Source: Actinoplanes couchii
GTDB taxonomy: Bacteria; Actinomycetota; Actinomycetes; Mycobacteriales; Micromonosporaceae
Reading direction: 5' to 3'
Length of the DNA: 64,000 nucleotides
NCBI RefSeq assembly: GCF_016862075.1
Contig: NZ_BOMG01000042.1
Span: forward strand, 248,001-312,000
The translations under genes and the position numbers were made by a program. The notes under the pieces are model-generated. The model searched no databases, had not been told where the DNA came from, and saw only the letters and a list, made by a program, of their open reading frames with translations. Below, one piece after another: positions 18,804-27,273 of the stretch (positions are counted from its first letter, which is position 1; each line of letters opens with the position of its first letter).

Positions 18804-20129
18804 ATGCCGAAGAGACGAACGTTGCTGGCGGCCGGCGCTTTCCTCCCCTTCGCCGACGCGAGACCCGACGCCGGTCTCGCCGGGATCCAGCGCGAGATCG
18901 ACCCCGCCCGGATCGAGGCGATCGTCCGGAAACTGGTCTCGTTCGGCACCCGGCACACCCTGTCGGTGCAGGACGACCCGGCCCGCGGCATCGGCGCCGC
19001 CCGCGACTGGATCTTCGCCGAGCTGCAGCGGTACGCCGCGGCCAGCCAGGGCCGGATGACCGTCGAGCTGCAGTCGTTCGTCCAGCCGGTGTCGCCCCGG
19101 GTTCCGGTCCCGACCCGGATCACCAACGTCATCGCCACCCTGACCGGGCGCACCACCCCCGAGCGTGTGTACGTGGTGACCGGCCACTACGACTCCCGGG
19201 TCAGCGACGTGATGGACGCGGTCAAGGACGCCCCGGGCGCCGACGACGACGCGTCCGGAGTCGCGGTGATCATGGAGCTGGCCCGGGTGCTGGCCGGCCG
19301 GCAACCCGAGTCGACGCTGGTGTTCGCCGCGGTGGCCGGCGAGGAGCAGGGCCTCTACGGCTCCGACCACATGGCCCAGGTCTACAAGGACGCCGGCACC
19401 GACATCCAGGCCATGTTCAGCAACGACATCGTCGGCACCGGCAGCGGCCACGATGGCACCCGCGACGAGCCGCGGACCGTCCGGCTGTTCGTCGAGGGGG
19501 TGCCCACCGCGGAGACCGCCGCCGAGGCGACCGTCCGCAAGAGTGTCGGCGGCGAGAACGACGGCCCGTCCCGGCAGCTGGGCCGCTTCGTCAAGTCGGT
19601 CGAGCCGGCCGACATGAAGGTGCGCGTCATCTGGCGCCGCGACCGCTACCTGCGCGGCAGCGACCACATCTCGTTCCTGCTGCGCGGTTACCCGGCGGCC
19701 CGTTTCACCGAGCCGAGAGAGAACTTCAACCACGAGCACCAGGACGTACGGGTGGAGAACGGCGTCCAGTACGGCGACCTCCCGCGGTTCTGCGACTGGG
19801 CGTACATCGCCAGGGTGGCCAAGGTGAACCTGGCGGCGCTGTGGTCGCTGGCGCAGGCCCCCGGCACCCCGAAGGGCGTGGTCATCGACACCACCCGCCT
19901 GACCAACGACACCACCCTGCGCTGGCAGCCGAGCACCGAACCGGACCTGGCCGGTTACGAGGTGGTCTGGCGCGAGACGACGGCCCCCGACTGGCAGCAC
20001 ACCCTCCCGGTCGGCAAGGTTGACACGGCCACGGTCGACCTCTCCAAGGACAACGTCTTCTTCGGCGTACGAGCCGTCGACAGCACCGGCCGCCGCAGCC
20101 CGGTCGCCGCCCCGAAACCCTCCTCCTGA
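18804..20129 (+). CDS. M28 family zinc metallopeptidase with C-terminal fibronectin III-like domain
   Basis: A 441-residue protein starting at ATG 18804, just after a G-rich stretch. All M28 zinc ligands are in order: TGHYDSR, APGADDDASG, AGEEQGLYGSD (catalytic Glu plus ligand), FSNDIVG, and a late His in NHEHQDV. The N-terminus MPKRRTLLAAGAFLPFA looks like a short, possibly Tat-type export signal (two Arg, then a hydrophobic run). The last 80 residues form an Fn3-like module, as in secreted aminopeptidases of actinomycetes. It probably removes N-terminal residues from peptides outside the cell. It is convergent with the histidine kinase gene, 7 bp away. Confidence 0.88.
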   Translation: MPKRRTLLAAGAFLPFADARPDAGLAGIQREIDPARIEAIVRKLVSFGTRHTLSVQDDPARGIGAARDWIFAELQRYAAASQGRMTVELQSFVQPVSPRVPVPTRITNVIATLTGRTTPERVYVVTGHYDSRVSDVMDAVKDAPGADDDASGVAVIMELARVLAGRQPESTLVFAAVAGEEQGLYGSDHMAQVYKDAGTDIQAMFSNDIVGTGSGHDGTRDEPRTVRLFVEGVPTAETAAEATVRKSVGGENDGPSRQLGRFVKSVEPADMKVRVIWRRDRYLRGSDHISFLLRGYPAARFTEPRENFNHEHQDVRVENGVQYGDLPRFCDWAYIARVAKVNLAALWSLAQAPGTPKGVVIDTTRLTNDTTLRWQPSTEPDLAGYEVVWRETTAPDWQHTLPVGKVDTATVDLSKDNVFFGVRAVDSTGRRSPVAAPKPSS

Positions 20130-20136
20130 CCGACGT

Positions 20137-21294
20137 TCAGCGGGGCTGAGCCGGATCGGTGACCGGCAGGGTGGCGTGCACGGTGTAGGTGCCGTCCGCC
20201 CGCATCTCCGCGGTCAGGGCGCCGCCGGCGGCTTCGGCCCGTTCGCGCATGCCGGTCAGGCCGTGGCCGGTGCCGGGGCCGTGGTGGCCGGGGCGTGCCG
20301 GGTTGACGACGGTGATCCCCAGGTGGGCCTGGTGGTAGTCGATGCGCACGTCGGCCCGGCGGGCGGTGGCGTGTTTGCCGGCGTTGGTCAGGGACTCCTG
20401 CACGATCCGGTACGCGGCCAGGTCACCGGCACCGGTCAGGGGACGGGGCGTGCCGGTCCGGGTGACCCGGATGTCGTAGCCGGCCTGACGGAAACCGTCG
20501 ATCAGGAGGTCCACCTCGGCGAACGACGGGGCCGGGCGCAGGCTGTCCGGGGGATCGTCGTCGGTGCGCAGCAGGCCCACCGTGGCGCGTAGCTCGTCCA
20601 GCGCCGCCCGGCTCGTGTCGCGGATCCCGGCCAGGGCGTCGCGGGCCTTGTCGGGATGCGCGGCCATCAGGTGGTGGGCCACCCCGGCCTGGGCGTTGAC
20701 CAGGGTGATGTGGTGGGCCACCACGTCGTGCAGGTCCCGGGCGATGCGGATGCGCTCCTCCCGGACCTGGCGGTGGGCCTCCTGTTCGCGGGTGCGTTCG
20801 GCCAGTTCGGCGCGCTCGCGGACCTGGGCCAGCAGCGCCTGCCGGTCACTGGCCGCCACCCCCAGGGCCACCGCGATCAGGGCGTAGTTCGCCGGGACCA
20901 GGTTGGCCAGGTCGAACAGGCCGCCGGGCTGCCACGGGATCGCCGCCGCGGTCAGCGCCACGGCGGCCAGGCCCCCGGCGGTCCACGCGGTCCGCCTGTC
21001 GCACCGCGTCGCCACCGTGTACAGGGCGACCACCGCCGCCACGTCGATCAGCACGATGTGCCCGGCCGCCAGGGGCAGCAGCACCCCGGCCAGCACCGCG
21101 GTCGTCGTGACGGCCACCGGCCGGTGCAGCCGGAACAGCAGCGCCACCGAGCCGGTCAGGATCAGGACCAGCTGGGCCGTGGTGGGGGAGCGCAGCAGGT
21201 GGCCGCGCTGGTACGCCACCGTGGCCATCATGATCATGATGGTGAGCAGCGGCGGCAGCCAGATCCGCCACGCCCACCGGCCCCGCTCGGTCAC
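20137..21294 (-). CDS. Sensor histidine kinase, NarL-partner (HisKA_3) type
   Basis: A 385-residue membrane kinase. The N-terminal 150 residues contain four to six hydrophobic spans, with almost no extracytoplasmic sensor loop. The dimerisation/phospho-acceptor helix reads RIARDLHDVVAHHITL, and a HATPase_c domain with GTGHGLTGMRERA follows. Its GTG start overlaps the stop of the response regulator gene (GTGA), so the two are co-translated. With little outside loop it likely senses the membrane or a membrane-associated ligand, which would fit control of the MMPL transporter encoded first in the operon. Confidence 0.92.
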   Translation of the reverse strand: MTERGRWAWRIWLPPLLTIMIMMATVAYQRGHLLRSPTTAQLVLILTGSVALLFRLHRPVAVTTTAVLAGVLLPLAAGHIVLIDVAAVVALYTVATRCDRRTAWTAGGLAAVALTAAAIPWQPGGLFDLANLVPANYALIAVALGVAASDRQALLAQVRERAELAERTREQEAHRQVREERIRIARDLHDVVAHHITLVNAQAGVAHHLMAAHPDKARDALAGIRDTSRAALDELRATVGLLRTDDDPPDSLRPAPSFAEVDLLIDGFRQAGYDIRVTRTGTPRPLTGAGDLAAYRIVQESLTNAGKHATARRADVRIDYHQAHLGITVVNPARPGHHGPGTGHGLTGMRERAEAAGGALTAEMRADGTYTVHATLPVTDPAQPR

Positions 21295-21962
21295 CGGTTG
21301 CCTGCCCGGACCAGGCCGTTCTCGTACGCGAAGACCACCAGCTGGGCACGGTCGCGGGCGCCGGTCTTCATCATCGCCCGGTTGACGTGTGTCTTCGCGG
21401 TCGCCGGGCTGATCACCAGACGGTCGGCGATCTCGGTGTTGGACAGGCCGGCGCCGACCATCGCGGTGATCTCCCGCTCCCGGCCGGTCAGGTCGCCCAG
21501 GGCGGCGGCCACCGCCACCTGCGTCGGGTCGGGCTGGGCCAGGAAACGGCCGATCAACGCGGTCGTCGCGGACGGGGACAGCAGCGACTCACCGGCGGCG
21601 ATCGTGCGTACGGCGGCAAGAAGGTCTGCGGGGTCGACGCCCTTGCCGAGGAAACCACTGGCGCCGGCCCGGAGCGCGGCCACCACGAACTCGTCGGTCT
21701 CGAACGTGGTCAGGATCAGCACCCGGACCCCGGCCAGGTCCTCGTCGGCGGTGATCCGGCGGGTGGCCTCGATGCCATCCATGTCCGGCATCCGGATGTC
21801 CATCAGCACCACGTCGGCCCGATCCGCCCTGGTCATGGCCACGGCTTCGGCCCCGGTCGCCGCCTCGCCGACGACGTCGATGTCCGGTTCGGCGTCCAGC
21901 AGCAGCCGGAACGTCGCCCGCAACAGGGCCTGGTCATCGGCGAGGAGCACTCGGATGGTCAC
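21291..21962 (-). CDS. NarL/LuxR-family response regulator
   Basis: A 223-residue regulator. The receiver domain has the acidic pair LLADD near the start and phospho-acceptor Asp in VVLMDIRMPDMDG. The C-terminal LuxR helix-turn-helix reads LTGREREITAMV, then SNTEIADRLVISPATAKTH. The correct start is GTG 21962; the open frame extends further upstream only because it is antisense-like across the MMPL gene. The start overlaps the MMPL stop (GTGA) and the stop overlaps the kinase start. It most likely controls its own operon. Confidence 0.93.
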   Translation of the reverse strand: MTIRVLLADDQALLRATFRLLLDAEPDIDVVGEAATGAEAVAMTRADRADVVLMDIRMPDMDGIEATRRITADEDLAGVRVLILTTFETDEFVVAALRAGASGFLGKGVDPADLLAAVRTIAAGESLLSPSATTALIGRFLAQPDPTQVAVAAALGDLTGREREITAMVGAGLSNTEIADRLVISPATAKTHVNRAMMKTGARDRAQLVVFAYENGLVRAGNR

Positions 21963-24007
21963 GACTTGATTGTTTCCAAGACAGGACCTTCGATCGACAC
22001 GCGTGGGGTCACCCGGTCCGCCCAGCGGGGGTAGGACCAGTTGGCGCGGCCGATCAGGCGCATCAGGGCCGGGATCAGCGTCAGCCGGACCACGAACGCG
22101 TCGACCAGGACCGCCAGGCCCAGACCGATACCGATGCCGGAGACGATCCGTTCGCCGCTGAAGCCGAAGGACGCGAACACGCACAGCATGATGGTGGCCG
22201 CGGCGGCGATCACCTGACCGGTTTCGGTCAGGCCGACCCGGATCGCGCGGCGGTTGTCGCGGGTGTGCGCCCACTCCTCGTGCATCCGGCTGACCAGGAA
22301 CACCTGGTAGTCCATCGACAGGCCGAAGACCACACCGACGATCAGGACCGGGATCAGGTACATGATCGGAGCGCCGGAGCCGACCCCGAGCAGCGCGGAA
22401 CCCCAACCGAACTGGAAGATCGCGGTGACCGCGCCGAGCCCGACCAGGATCGTCGCCAGGTTGCTGAGCGCGCCGACCAGCGGCACCAGGATGCTGCGGA
22501 ACGCGACGGCCAGGAGCAGGAAACCGAGCAGGGCGATCAGGCCCAGGTACAGCGGCAGTTTGCCGAGCAGCGCGTCGGACAGGTCGATGCTGGTCGCGGT
22601 GGTGCCACCGACGTACACCCGCAGGCCGCTGCCCCTTTCGGCGGCGGGGATGACTTCGTCACGCAGGCGGTGCACCAGGTCGGCGGTCTCCTCGGTCTGC
22701 GCACTCGTCTCCGGTACGACCGTCAGAACGGTCCTGCCGGCCGCGGCGACCGTCGCGACTCCGGGAACCTCGGCGAGCGACGTGGCGAGATTGGTGAAGG
22801 CAGTGCTCGATGCGGCGTCCGGGACCTGAGCCACCAGCAGCAGCGACGCGTCGAAGCCGTCGCCGAACGCGGGCGCCATCAGGTCGTGGTAAGCGCGGGC
22901 GGGAGTGCCGACCGGGTCACTGCTGGCGTCGGCGTCCCCGACCCGCATCATCGTGACCGGCGCGGCGATCAGCGCGATGACCAGCAGCGCGGCCGTCGCG
23001 GCCCGCTTCGGTGCCCGGTCGATCAGGTCGGCCCACCGGGCGGAGAGTGTCGGCCGATGTGACGTGACCTGCTGCCTCTTCGACAGGACACGGGTGCCGA
23101 GGATGGCCAGCAACGCGGGCAGCAGGGTGATCGCGGCCAGGATCGTGAACAGGACGGTCACCGCGGCGGCCCGGGCCATCCCGGTCAGCAGGCCGAGGTC
23201 GACCACGAACATGCCGAGCAGGGCGACGATCACCGTGGCGCCGGCGAAGACGACGGCGCGACCGGAGGTGTCGAGGGCGTCGGCGATGCTGTCGGTGATC
23301 GTACGGCCGCGGGAAAGGTTCTTGCGGTGGCGGTTGACGATGAACAACGCGTAGTCGATGCCGACACCGAGGCCGATCAGGGCGCCCATGGTGAGGCTGG
23401 TCGCGGCCAGGTCCACCGCGTGCGAGGCGATCATCACGAGCAGCAGCGACGCGGCGACACCGACGACGCCGACCACGATCGGCAGGGCGGCGGCCCAGCC
23501 GGAGCGGAACATCAGCACCAGGATGACCAGGGCGGCGATGATCCCGACCGCTTCGGTGCCGTGTGAGGCGCCGGGCAACTCGGTGAACGCCTGCCCACCG
23601 ACCTCGACGTCGAAATCGGGGGAGTCGTAGGCGAGCGCCGCCTCGGTGACCGGCGCGGTGTCGGCGTCCTTGTCGAGCACCACCGTGGCGTACGCGGTGC
23701 CGGTCCCGGTGTCCACCCGGGGTTCGGTCACGTCCACCACCCCGGGCAGAGTCCTGATCTTGGCGAGCATCTCGCCGGCCGGGTCACCGCTCGGCTTCCA
23801 GACGATGTTTCCGCTGGTGGTGGGAGTGCCACCGTCCTCGGCAAGCAGGGCGTAGGCGGTGGCCGATTCACTGTCCGGCAGGTCGGCGCCGTCGGTGAAG
23901 GCGGTGCCCCCGGCGAGCGCGATCGCGGCCAGGGCCACCAGGGCGACGATCCATGCTCCGACGACGGCGAACCGCCGACGGGAGCACCAGTGCGCGAGAG
24001 TCGACAA
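21959..24007 (-). CDS. MMPL/RND-superfamily membrane transporter
   Basis: About 682 residues from TTG 24007, chosen because GGAAGG sits 8 nt upstream; TTG 24076 would add 23 residues and lacks a good ribosome binding site. It has the two-fold MMPL layout: one hydrophobic span, a 130-residue external domain, five to six spans, a second external domain, and a final group of spans. The signature DY segments GIDYALFIVNRHRKN and SMDYQVFLVSRMHEEW occur once in each half. The family exports lipids or hydrophobic compounds using the proton gradient. It is the first gene of a three-gene operon with overlapping stops and starts followed by a two-component system, so a self-regulated efflux or envelope-stress pump is a reasonable guess. 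Confidence 0.9.
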   Translation of the reverse strand: MSTLAHWCSRRRFAVVGAWIVALVALAAIALAGGTAFTDGADLPDSESATAYALLAEDGGTPTTSGNIVWKPSGDPAGEMLAKIRTLPGVVDVTEPRVDTGTGTAYATVVLDKDADTAPVTEAALAYDSPDFDVEVGGQAFTELPGASHGTEAVGIIAALVILVLMFRSGWAAALPIVVGVVGVAASLLLVMIASHAVDLAATSLTMGALIGLGVGIDYALFIVNRHRKNLSRGRTITDSIADALDTSGRAVVFAGATVIVALLGMFVVDLGLLTGMARAAAVTVLFTILAAITLLPALLAILGTRVLSKRQQVTSHRPTLSARWADLIDRAPKRAATAALLVIALIAAPVTMMRVGDADASSDPVGTPARAYHDLMAPAFGDGFDASLLLVAQVPDAASSTAFTNLATSLAEVPGVATVAAAGRTVLTVVPETSAQTEETADLVHRLRDEVIPAAERGSGLRVYVGGTTATSIDLSDALLGKLPLYLGLIALLGFLLLAVAFRSILVPLVGALSNLATILVGLGAVTAIFQFGWGSALLGVGSGAPIMYLIPVLIVGVVFGLSMDYQVFLVSRMHEEWAHTRDNRRAIRVGLTETGQVIAAAATIMLCVFASFGFSGERIVSGIGIGLGLAVLVDAFVVRLTLIPALMRLIGRANWSYPRWADRVTPRVSIEGPVLETIKS

Positions 24008-24095
24008 GACGATGACCTTCCAGGCGGTCGAACAGGGCCTGATCAGAGTCGTCCGGCGGCGCCCCGGAAACGTCAACCCGGCGTGGTGATGACGT

Positions 24096-24113
24096 GTACC
24101 GCGGTTGCGGTAC
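24096..24113. promoter_or_regulatory. Inverted repeat upstream of the MMPL operon
   Basis: GTACCGC (24096-24102) and GCGGTAC (24107-24113) form a perfect 7-bp inverted repeat with a 4-nt centre, about 90 bp ahead of the MMPL start. NarL-type response regulators often bind such sites, so it is a candidate operator. The rest of the 24008-24269 gap holds nothing else I can support. Confidence 0.35.
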
Positions 24114-24269
24114 GTCCCCTGACCACGAACAAGCCGAGGCCCACCCTCGAGCCCGGACGCTACCGCCCACCTACGACAATTTCGGCGGCACCGGACGCGG
24201 CAGCGGAAGCGGCGATGGCCAACTTCGGGGAGTCGCTGCAGCCGGAGATGCTGCGTCGCGGCGAGGCGG

Positions 24270-25598
24270 TCAGGAACTGACCGCGGCCAGGACCGCGTCC
24301 CGGGAAGCCAGCACCTCCTCGTGCAGGCGGGACACGTCGACTCCGACCAACCGGCCGGCGGACTTGCGGATCACGCCTGCCACCAGGACCGTTTCGATGT
24401 TTCGGGGGTCGGCTCCCAGGACCAGGGTGCCGACCGCGTCGTTCAGGGGCATCGTGTTGATGTCGGAGGCGTTCACGACGAGCAGGTCGGCCTGTTTGCC
24501 GGGGGTCAGGGAACCGGTGACCGCGCCCAGGCCGTTGGTGTGGGCGCCCTGGAGAGTGGCGAAGTCCAGCATGTCCCGGGTGGTGATCCGGTTCGGGACC
24601 GCATCCGTGCCGTAGGCGGCATTGACCGCGCGCATCCGCTGGATCGTGTGCAGCGCCCGCATCTGGGTGAACATGTCGCTGGCCAGCGCCACCTCGACGT
24701 CGATGCTCAGGCCGGGGCGCACCCCTACGGCCAGCGCCTCGTCGACCGCCGGGATCGCGGTTTCCAGCCCGATCTGGGCGTCCGACGTCGGAGCCAGCGA
24801 GATGGTGGTGCCGGTGTCGCCGATCGCCCGCCACGCCTCCGGGGTCAGGCCGGTGGCGTGGATCAGCGTGACGTGCGGGCCGAGCAGCCCGGCCCGGGCC
24901 CAGTCCACGATCGCCGTGGACGACGACTCGCCGAAGACCGCGTCGACGCTGACACCGATGCCCAGATATCGGGAGACCAAGGCCAATTGCGGCCCGTACG
25001 CCAGCAAGGGTCCGGAGATCTCCCCGGTGGCAAGCGTGGCCAGCCGCACCGACACCAGGCCCGACGAGTGCGCGGCGTGCAGTCGCTCCACGTCTTTCGG
25101 CCACTGGCCGTCCCAGTCGCCGAAGTGCGGGGCCATCGACGCGTGTACGCCCCGGATGCCGGTGTCCAGCAGCGCCTGGATCGCGGCGTCGGAGTGGGCG
25201 GCGCTGCGCGAGTTGTGCGAGAAGTCGAGCATCGTGGTGATGCCGGCGTCCAGGGCGGACAGCGCGGCCAGCCGGGTGCCGACGTACACGTCGTGCGGGC
25301 AGTAGGCGGGGGCGATCCGGGCCAGGGTGTTCGTCACGTACGCGCCCAGGTCGGTCACGTCGGGGATGCTGCGCCGGAACTGTGCCTGCCAGGCGTGCCG
25401 GTGCGTGTCGACAAATCCGGGGCTGACGATCCGGCCGGTGGTGTCGACGATCGACGCGCCCCGGGCCAGCGGGTGCTCGCGCAGGTCGGGGCCGACGGCC
25501 GCGATCCGGTCGCCGTCGATCAGCACGTCGCCGCGGGCCAGGTCGCCCAGGGCCGGATCCATGGTGACGACGGTGCCGCCGGTGAAGAGCATGGTCAT
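24270..25598 (-). CDS. Amidohydrolase of the TRZ/ATZ (chlorohydrolase/deaminase-like) family
   Basis: A 442-residue cytoplasmic metal-dependent hydrolase. It has the N-terminal urease-like beta-sandwich (MTMLFTGGTVVTMD), then the metal motif PGFVDTHRHAWQ, a later TLIHATG (His ligand) with a TISLAPTSDAQ metal/catalytic region, and the closing GSLTPGKQADLLVV segment of the family. These enzymes deaminate or dechlorinate N-heterocycles or hydrolyse related C-N bonds; the substrate cannot be read here. ATG 25598 overlaps the stop of the Atu4866-like gene (ATGA) and has GGAG in the preceding codons, so the pair is translationally coupled. Confidence 0.88.
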   Translation of the reverse strand: MTMLFTGGTVVTMDPALGDLARGDVLIDGDRIAAVGPDLREHPLARGASIVDTTGRIVSPGFVDTHRHAWQAQFRRSIPDVTDLGAYVTNTLARIAPAYCPHDVYVGTRLAALSALDAGITTMLDFSHNSRSAAHSDAAIQALLDTGIRGVHASMAPHFGDWDGQWPKDVERLHAAHSSGLVSVRLATLATGEISGPLLAYGPQLALVSRYLGIGVSVDAVFGESSSTAIVDWARAGLLGPHVTLIHATGLTPEAWRAIGDTGTTISLAPTSDAQIGLETAIPAVDEALAVGVRPGLSIDVEVALASDMFTQMRALHTIQRMRAVNAAYGTDAVPNRITTRDMLDFATLQGAHTNGLGAVTGSLTPGKQADLLVVNASDINTMPLNDAVGTLVLGADPRNIETVLVAGVIRKSAGRLVGVDVSRLHEEVLASRDAVLAAVSS

Positions 25599-26125
25599 TT
25601 TTTCTCCAGGAAGTAGCCGGCGTGGTGCAGGACGCCGTCGCGGATTTCGCCGTACGCCCAGAAGCCCAGGTCGTCGAGGTAGACGATGCGGTCGCCGTGG
25701 ATCCAGAAGCGGCCCTGGTAGGCGTGCCGCCGCCCGTTGCGGGTCTCGTCGTAGCGGCCGTCGGCGGTGAGTTCCTGGTGCAGGAAACCGGTCGTGTCGA
25801 TCCACATGCCGAGGTGCGGGCTGTCCGACGGTTGCGCCGGGGTGTCGGGGACGGTCTTCTGCCGGCGTCCGTCGACGACCACCATGACGGCTTGTTCGGG
25901 GCGCCAGAGGACGTACTCGAAAGGCTTCTGAAGGTCGATTCTGATCACCGTGAAGGTGGCCGGGCTGCCGGGTGCGAGACTGCTGAACCCGGCGATCGGG
26001 ACGATGCTCAGGCCGGTGCAGTCGATGACCTCGCCGCCGCCGCTCACGGCGATCAAGCCGTCGGAGACCGAGAGATCGCGGAGACCGGGATCCGGGCCGT
26101 GGATCATCGCGTTGACAAATTTCAT
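25595..26125 (-). CDS. Atu4866-domain protein
   Basis: About 176 residues from ATG 26125; an upstream in-frame start would add 16 poorly supported residues. The C-terminal 75 residues match the small Atu4866 domain: LGMWIDTTGFLHQELTADGRYDE, in two parts, followed by AYQGRFWIHGDRI and GVLHHAGYFLEKK. The N-terminal 100 residues resemble the beta-sandwich edge of an amidohydrolase (VNAMIHGP, LIAVSGGGEVIDCTG, APGSPATFTV). That suggests a fusion or leftover of an amidohydrolase N-terminus joined to Atu4866. Function unknown. It directly precedes and overlaps a full amidohydrolase gene. Confidence 0.82.
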   Translation of the reverse strand: MKFVNAMIHGPDPGLRDLSVSDGLIAVSGGGEVIDCTGLSIVPIAGFSSLAPGSPATFTVIRIDLQKPFEYVLWRPEQAVMVVVDGRRQKTVPDTPAQPSDSPHLGMWIDTTGFLHQELTADGRYDETRNGRRHAYQGRFWIHGDRIVYLDDLGFWAYGEIRDGVLHHAGYFLEKK

Positions 26126-26151
26126 GCCACTACCGTCGCCGCTGTGCGCGG

Positions 26152-26184
26152 CGGTAACCAGGGCGGGACGCACCCTGGTTACCG
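26152..26184 (-). terminator. 12-bp perfect stem-loop between the LacI gene and the Atu4866-like gene
   Basis: CGGTAACCAGGG (26152-26163) pairs perfectly with CCCTGGTTACCG (26173-26184) around a 9-nt loop. It lies 5 nt after the LacI stop and 27 nt before the start of the next gene on the same strand. There is no T tract, as in many actinobacterial terminators. Because it contains the palindromic arm GGTAACC it could equally be an operator for the downstream pair. Confidence 0.5.
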
Positions 26185-26188
26185 ACCG

Positions 26189-27169
26189 TCAGGTGGAGGA
26201 CCGCTCGACGAGTCCGGCACTGATCTCGGACTCCGTGGCCGCGGGCGCGTCGTGGCCGGTCAGCCCGGCGACGACCAGCTCGGCGCGGCGCCGGGCGACG
26301 GCGTGCAGGTCGAAACGCACGGTGGTCAGGGGCGGGTTGGTCAGGGGCGCGACCAGGATGTCGTCGACGCCGATGACGGCCAGCTCCTCAGGCACCCGGA
26401 CCGCCCGGCTCTGTGCCCCGGCGAGCACCGCCACCGCGGTCTCGTCGTTGAACGCGCAGATCCCGGTCACGCCCTGGCCGATCCAGTTCGTGACGGCGTC
26501 GGCGGCGACACCGACGTCCAGGCTGACGGTGGCCGTGACAGGTGGTTGCAGGCCGGTCTCGACACAGGCCTGTTCGACGCCGCGGAGTCGTTCGGCGGCC
26601 ATCTGCTGGAACCGGGGATGTGCCGGGAGGGCGTACCCGAGCCGCTGGTGTCCGCGCCCGATCAGGTGTTCGGCCTGGATGCTGCCGATCGGCAACATGA
26701 TGTCCGGGACGTCGGTGGGGGAGGGCAGGACCACCTCGGCGCCGGCGGCGCGAAGTGCCCGGGCGGTGTCGGCGTCGAACGGGGCGAACCCGGTGACCGC
26801 TGTCGCGCCGACGGTCGCGCACACGTCCGGGAGTGGCCGGCCCCGTGCCGCGGCCAGGTGGGTGACCAGGGTCAGGCCGTGCTCGGCGAGGGCGGCGGCG
26901 AACTCCTCGACGAACCGGCTGATGCCGGTGCCGATCGGCAGGTCGGGGACCGACAGCAGGACGATGTCGCTGCGCCCGGAGACCAGCGAGCGGGCGTTGC
27001 CGTGCGGGCGGTATTCGAGGCTTTCGGCGGCTTCCAGCACCCGGCGGCGGGTGGTGTCCGGGATGGACTGGTCGGGGCGGTTGTTGAGCACGTAGCTGAC
27101 GGTGGCGCGGGAGACTCCGGCGGCACGGGCTACGTCGGCGCTGGTGGCGCGCTTGGCTGGGCGGGGCAT
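26189..27169 (-). CDS. LacI family transcriptional regulator
   Basis: A 326-residue regulator. The N-terminal helix-turn-helix and hinge read TSADVARAAGVSRATVSYVLN and EAAESLEYRPHGNARSL, the classic LacI arrangement. A periplasmic-binding-protein-like sugar sensor domain follows (about residues 62-325). It is transcribed divergently from the glycosidase operon that starts at 27274, so it most likely represses that operon until the sugar released by its enzymes binds. Confidence 0.93.
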   Translation of the reverse strand: MPRPAKRATSADVARAAGVSRATVSYVLNNRPDQSIPDTTRRRVLEAAESLEYRPHGNARSLVSGRSDIVLLSVPDLPIGTGISRFVEEFAAALAEHGLTLVTHLAAARGRPLPDVCATVGATAVTGFAPFDADTARALRAAGAEVVLPSPTDVPDIMLPIGSIQAEHLIGRGHQRLGYALPAHPRFQQMAAERLRGVEQACVETGLQPPVTATVSLDVGVAADAVTNWIGQGVTGICAFNDETAVAVLAGAQSRAVRVPEELAVIGVDDILVAPLTNPPLTTVRFDLHAVARRRAELVVAGLTGHDAPAATESEISAGLVERSST

Positions 27170-27243
27170 GGCCTCTCATCGATGTTACGCAGACGTTACA
27201 AAACCGGGTCGTCCGATGATGTTACCTTGCTTACACGTGTCAG

Positions 27244-27255
27244 TTACTCGAGTAA
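27244..27255. promoter_or_regulatory. Candidate LacI operator before the GH3 operon
   Basis: TTACTCGAGTAA is a perfect 12-bp palindrome with the central CG usual for LacI-family operators. It lies 19 nt before the GH3 start and 75 nt from the LacI start. The surrounding 27170-27273 region also contains three GTTAC elements (near 27184, 27194 and 27222). Repression of the operon and possibly autoregulation are inferred. Confidence 0.5.
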
Positions 27256-27273
27256 GTAAGCGGTGATCCTGAT

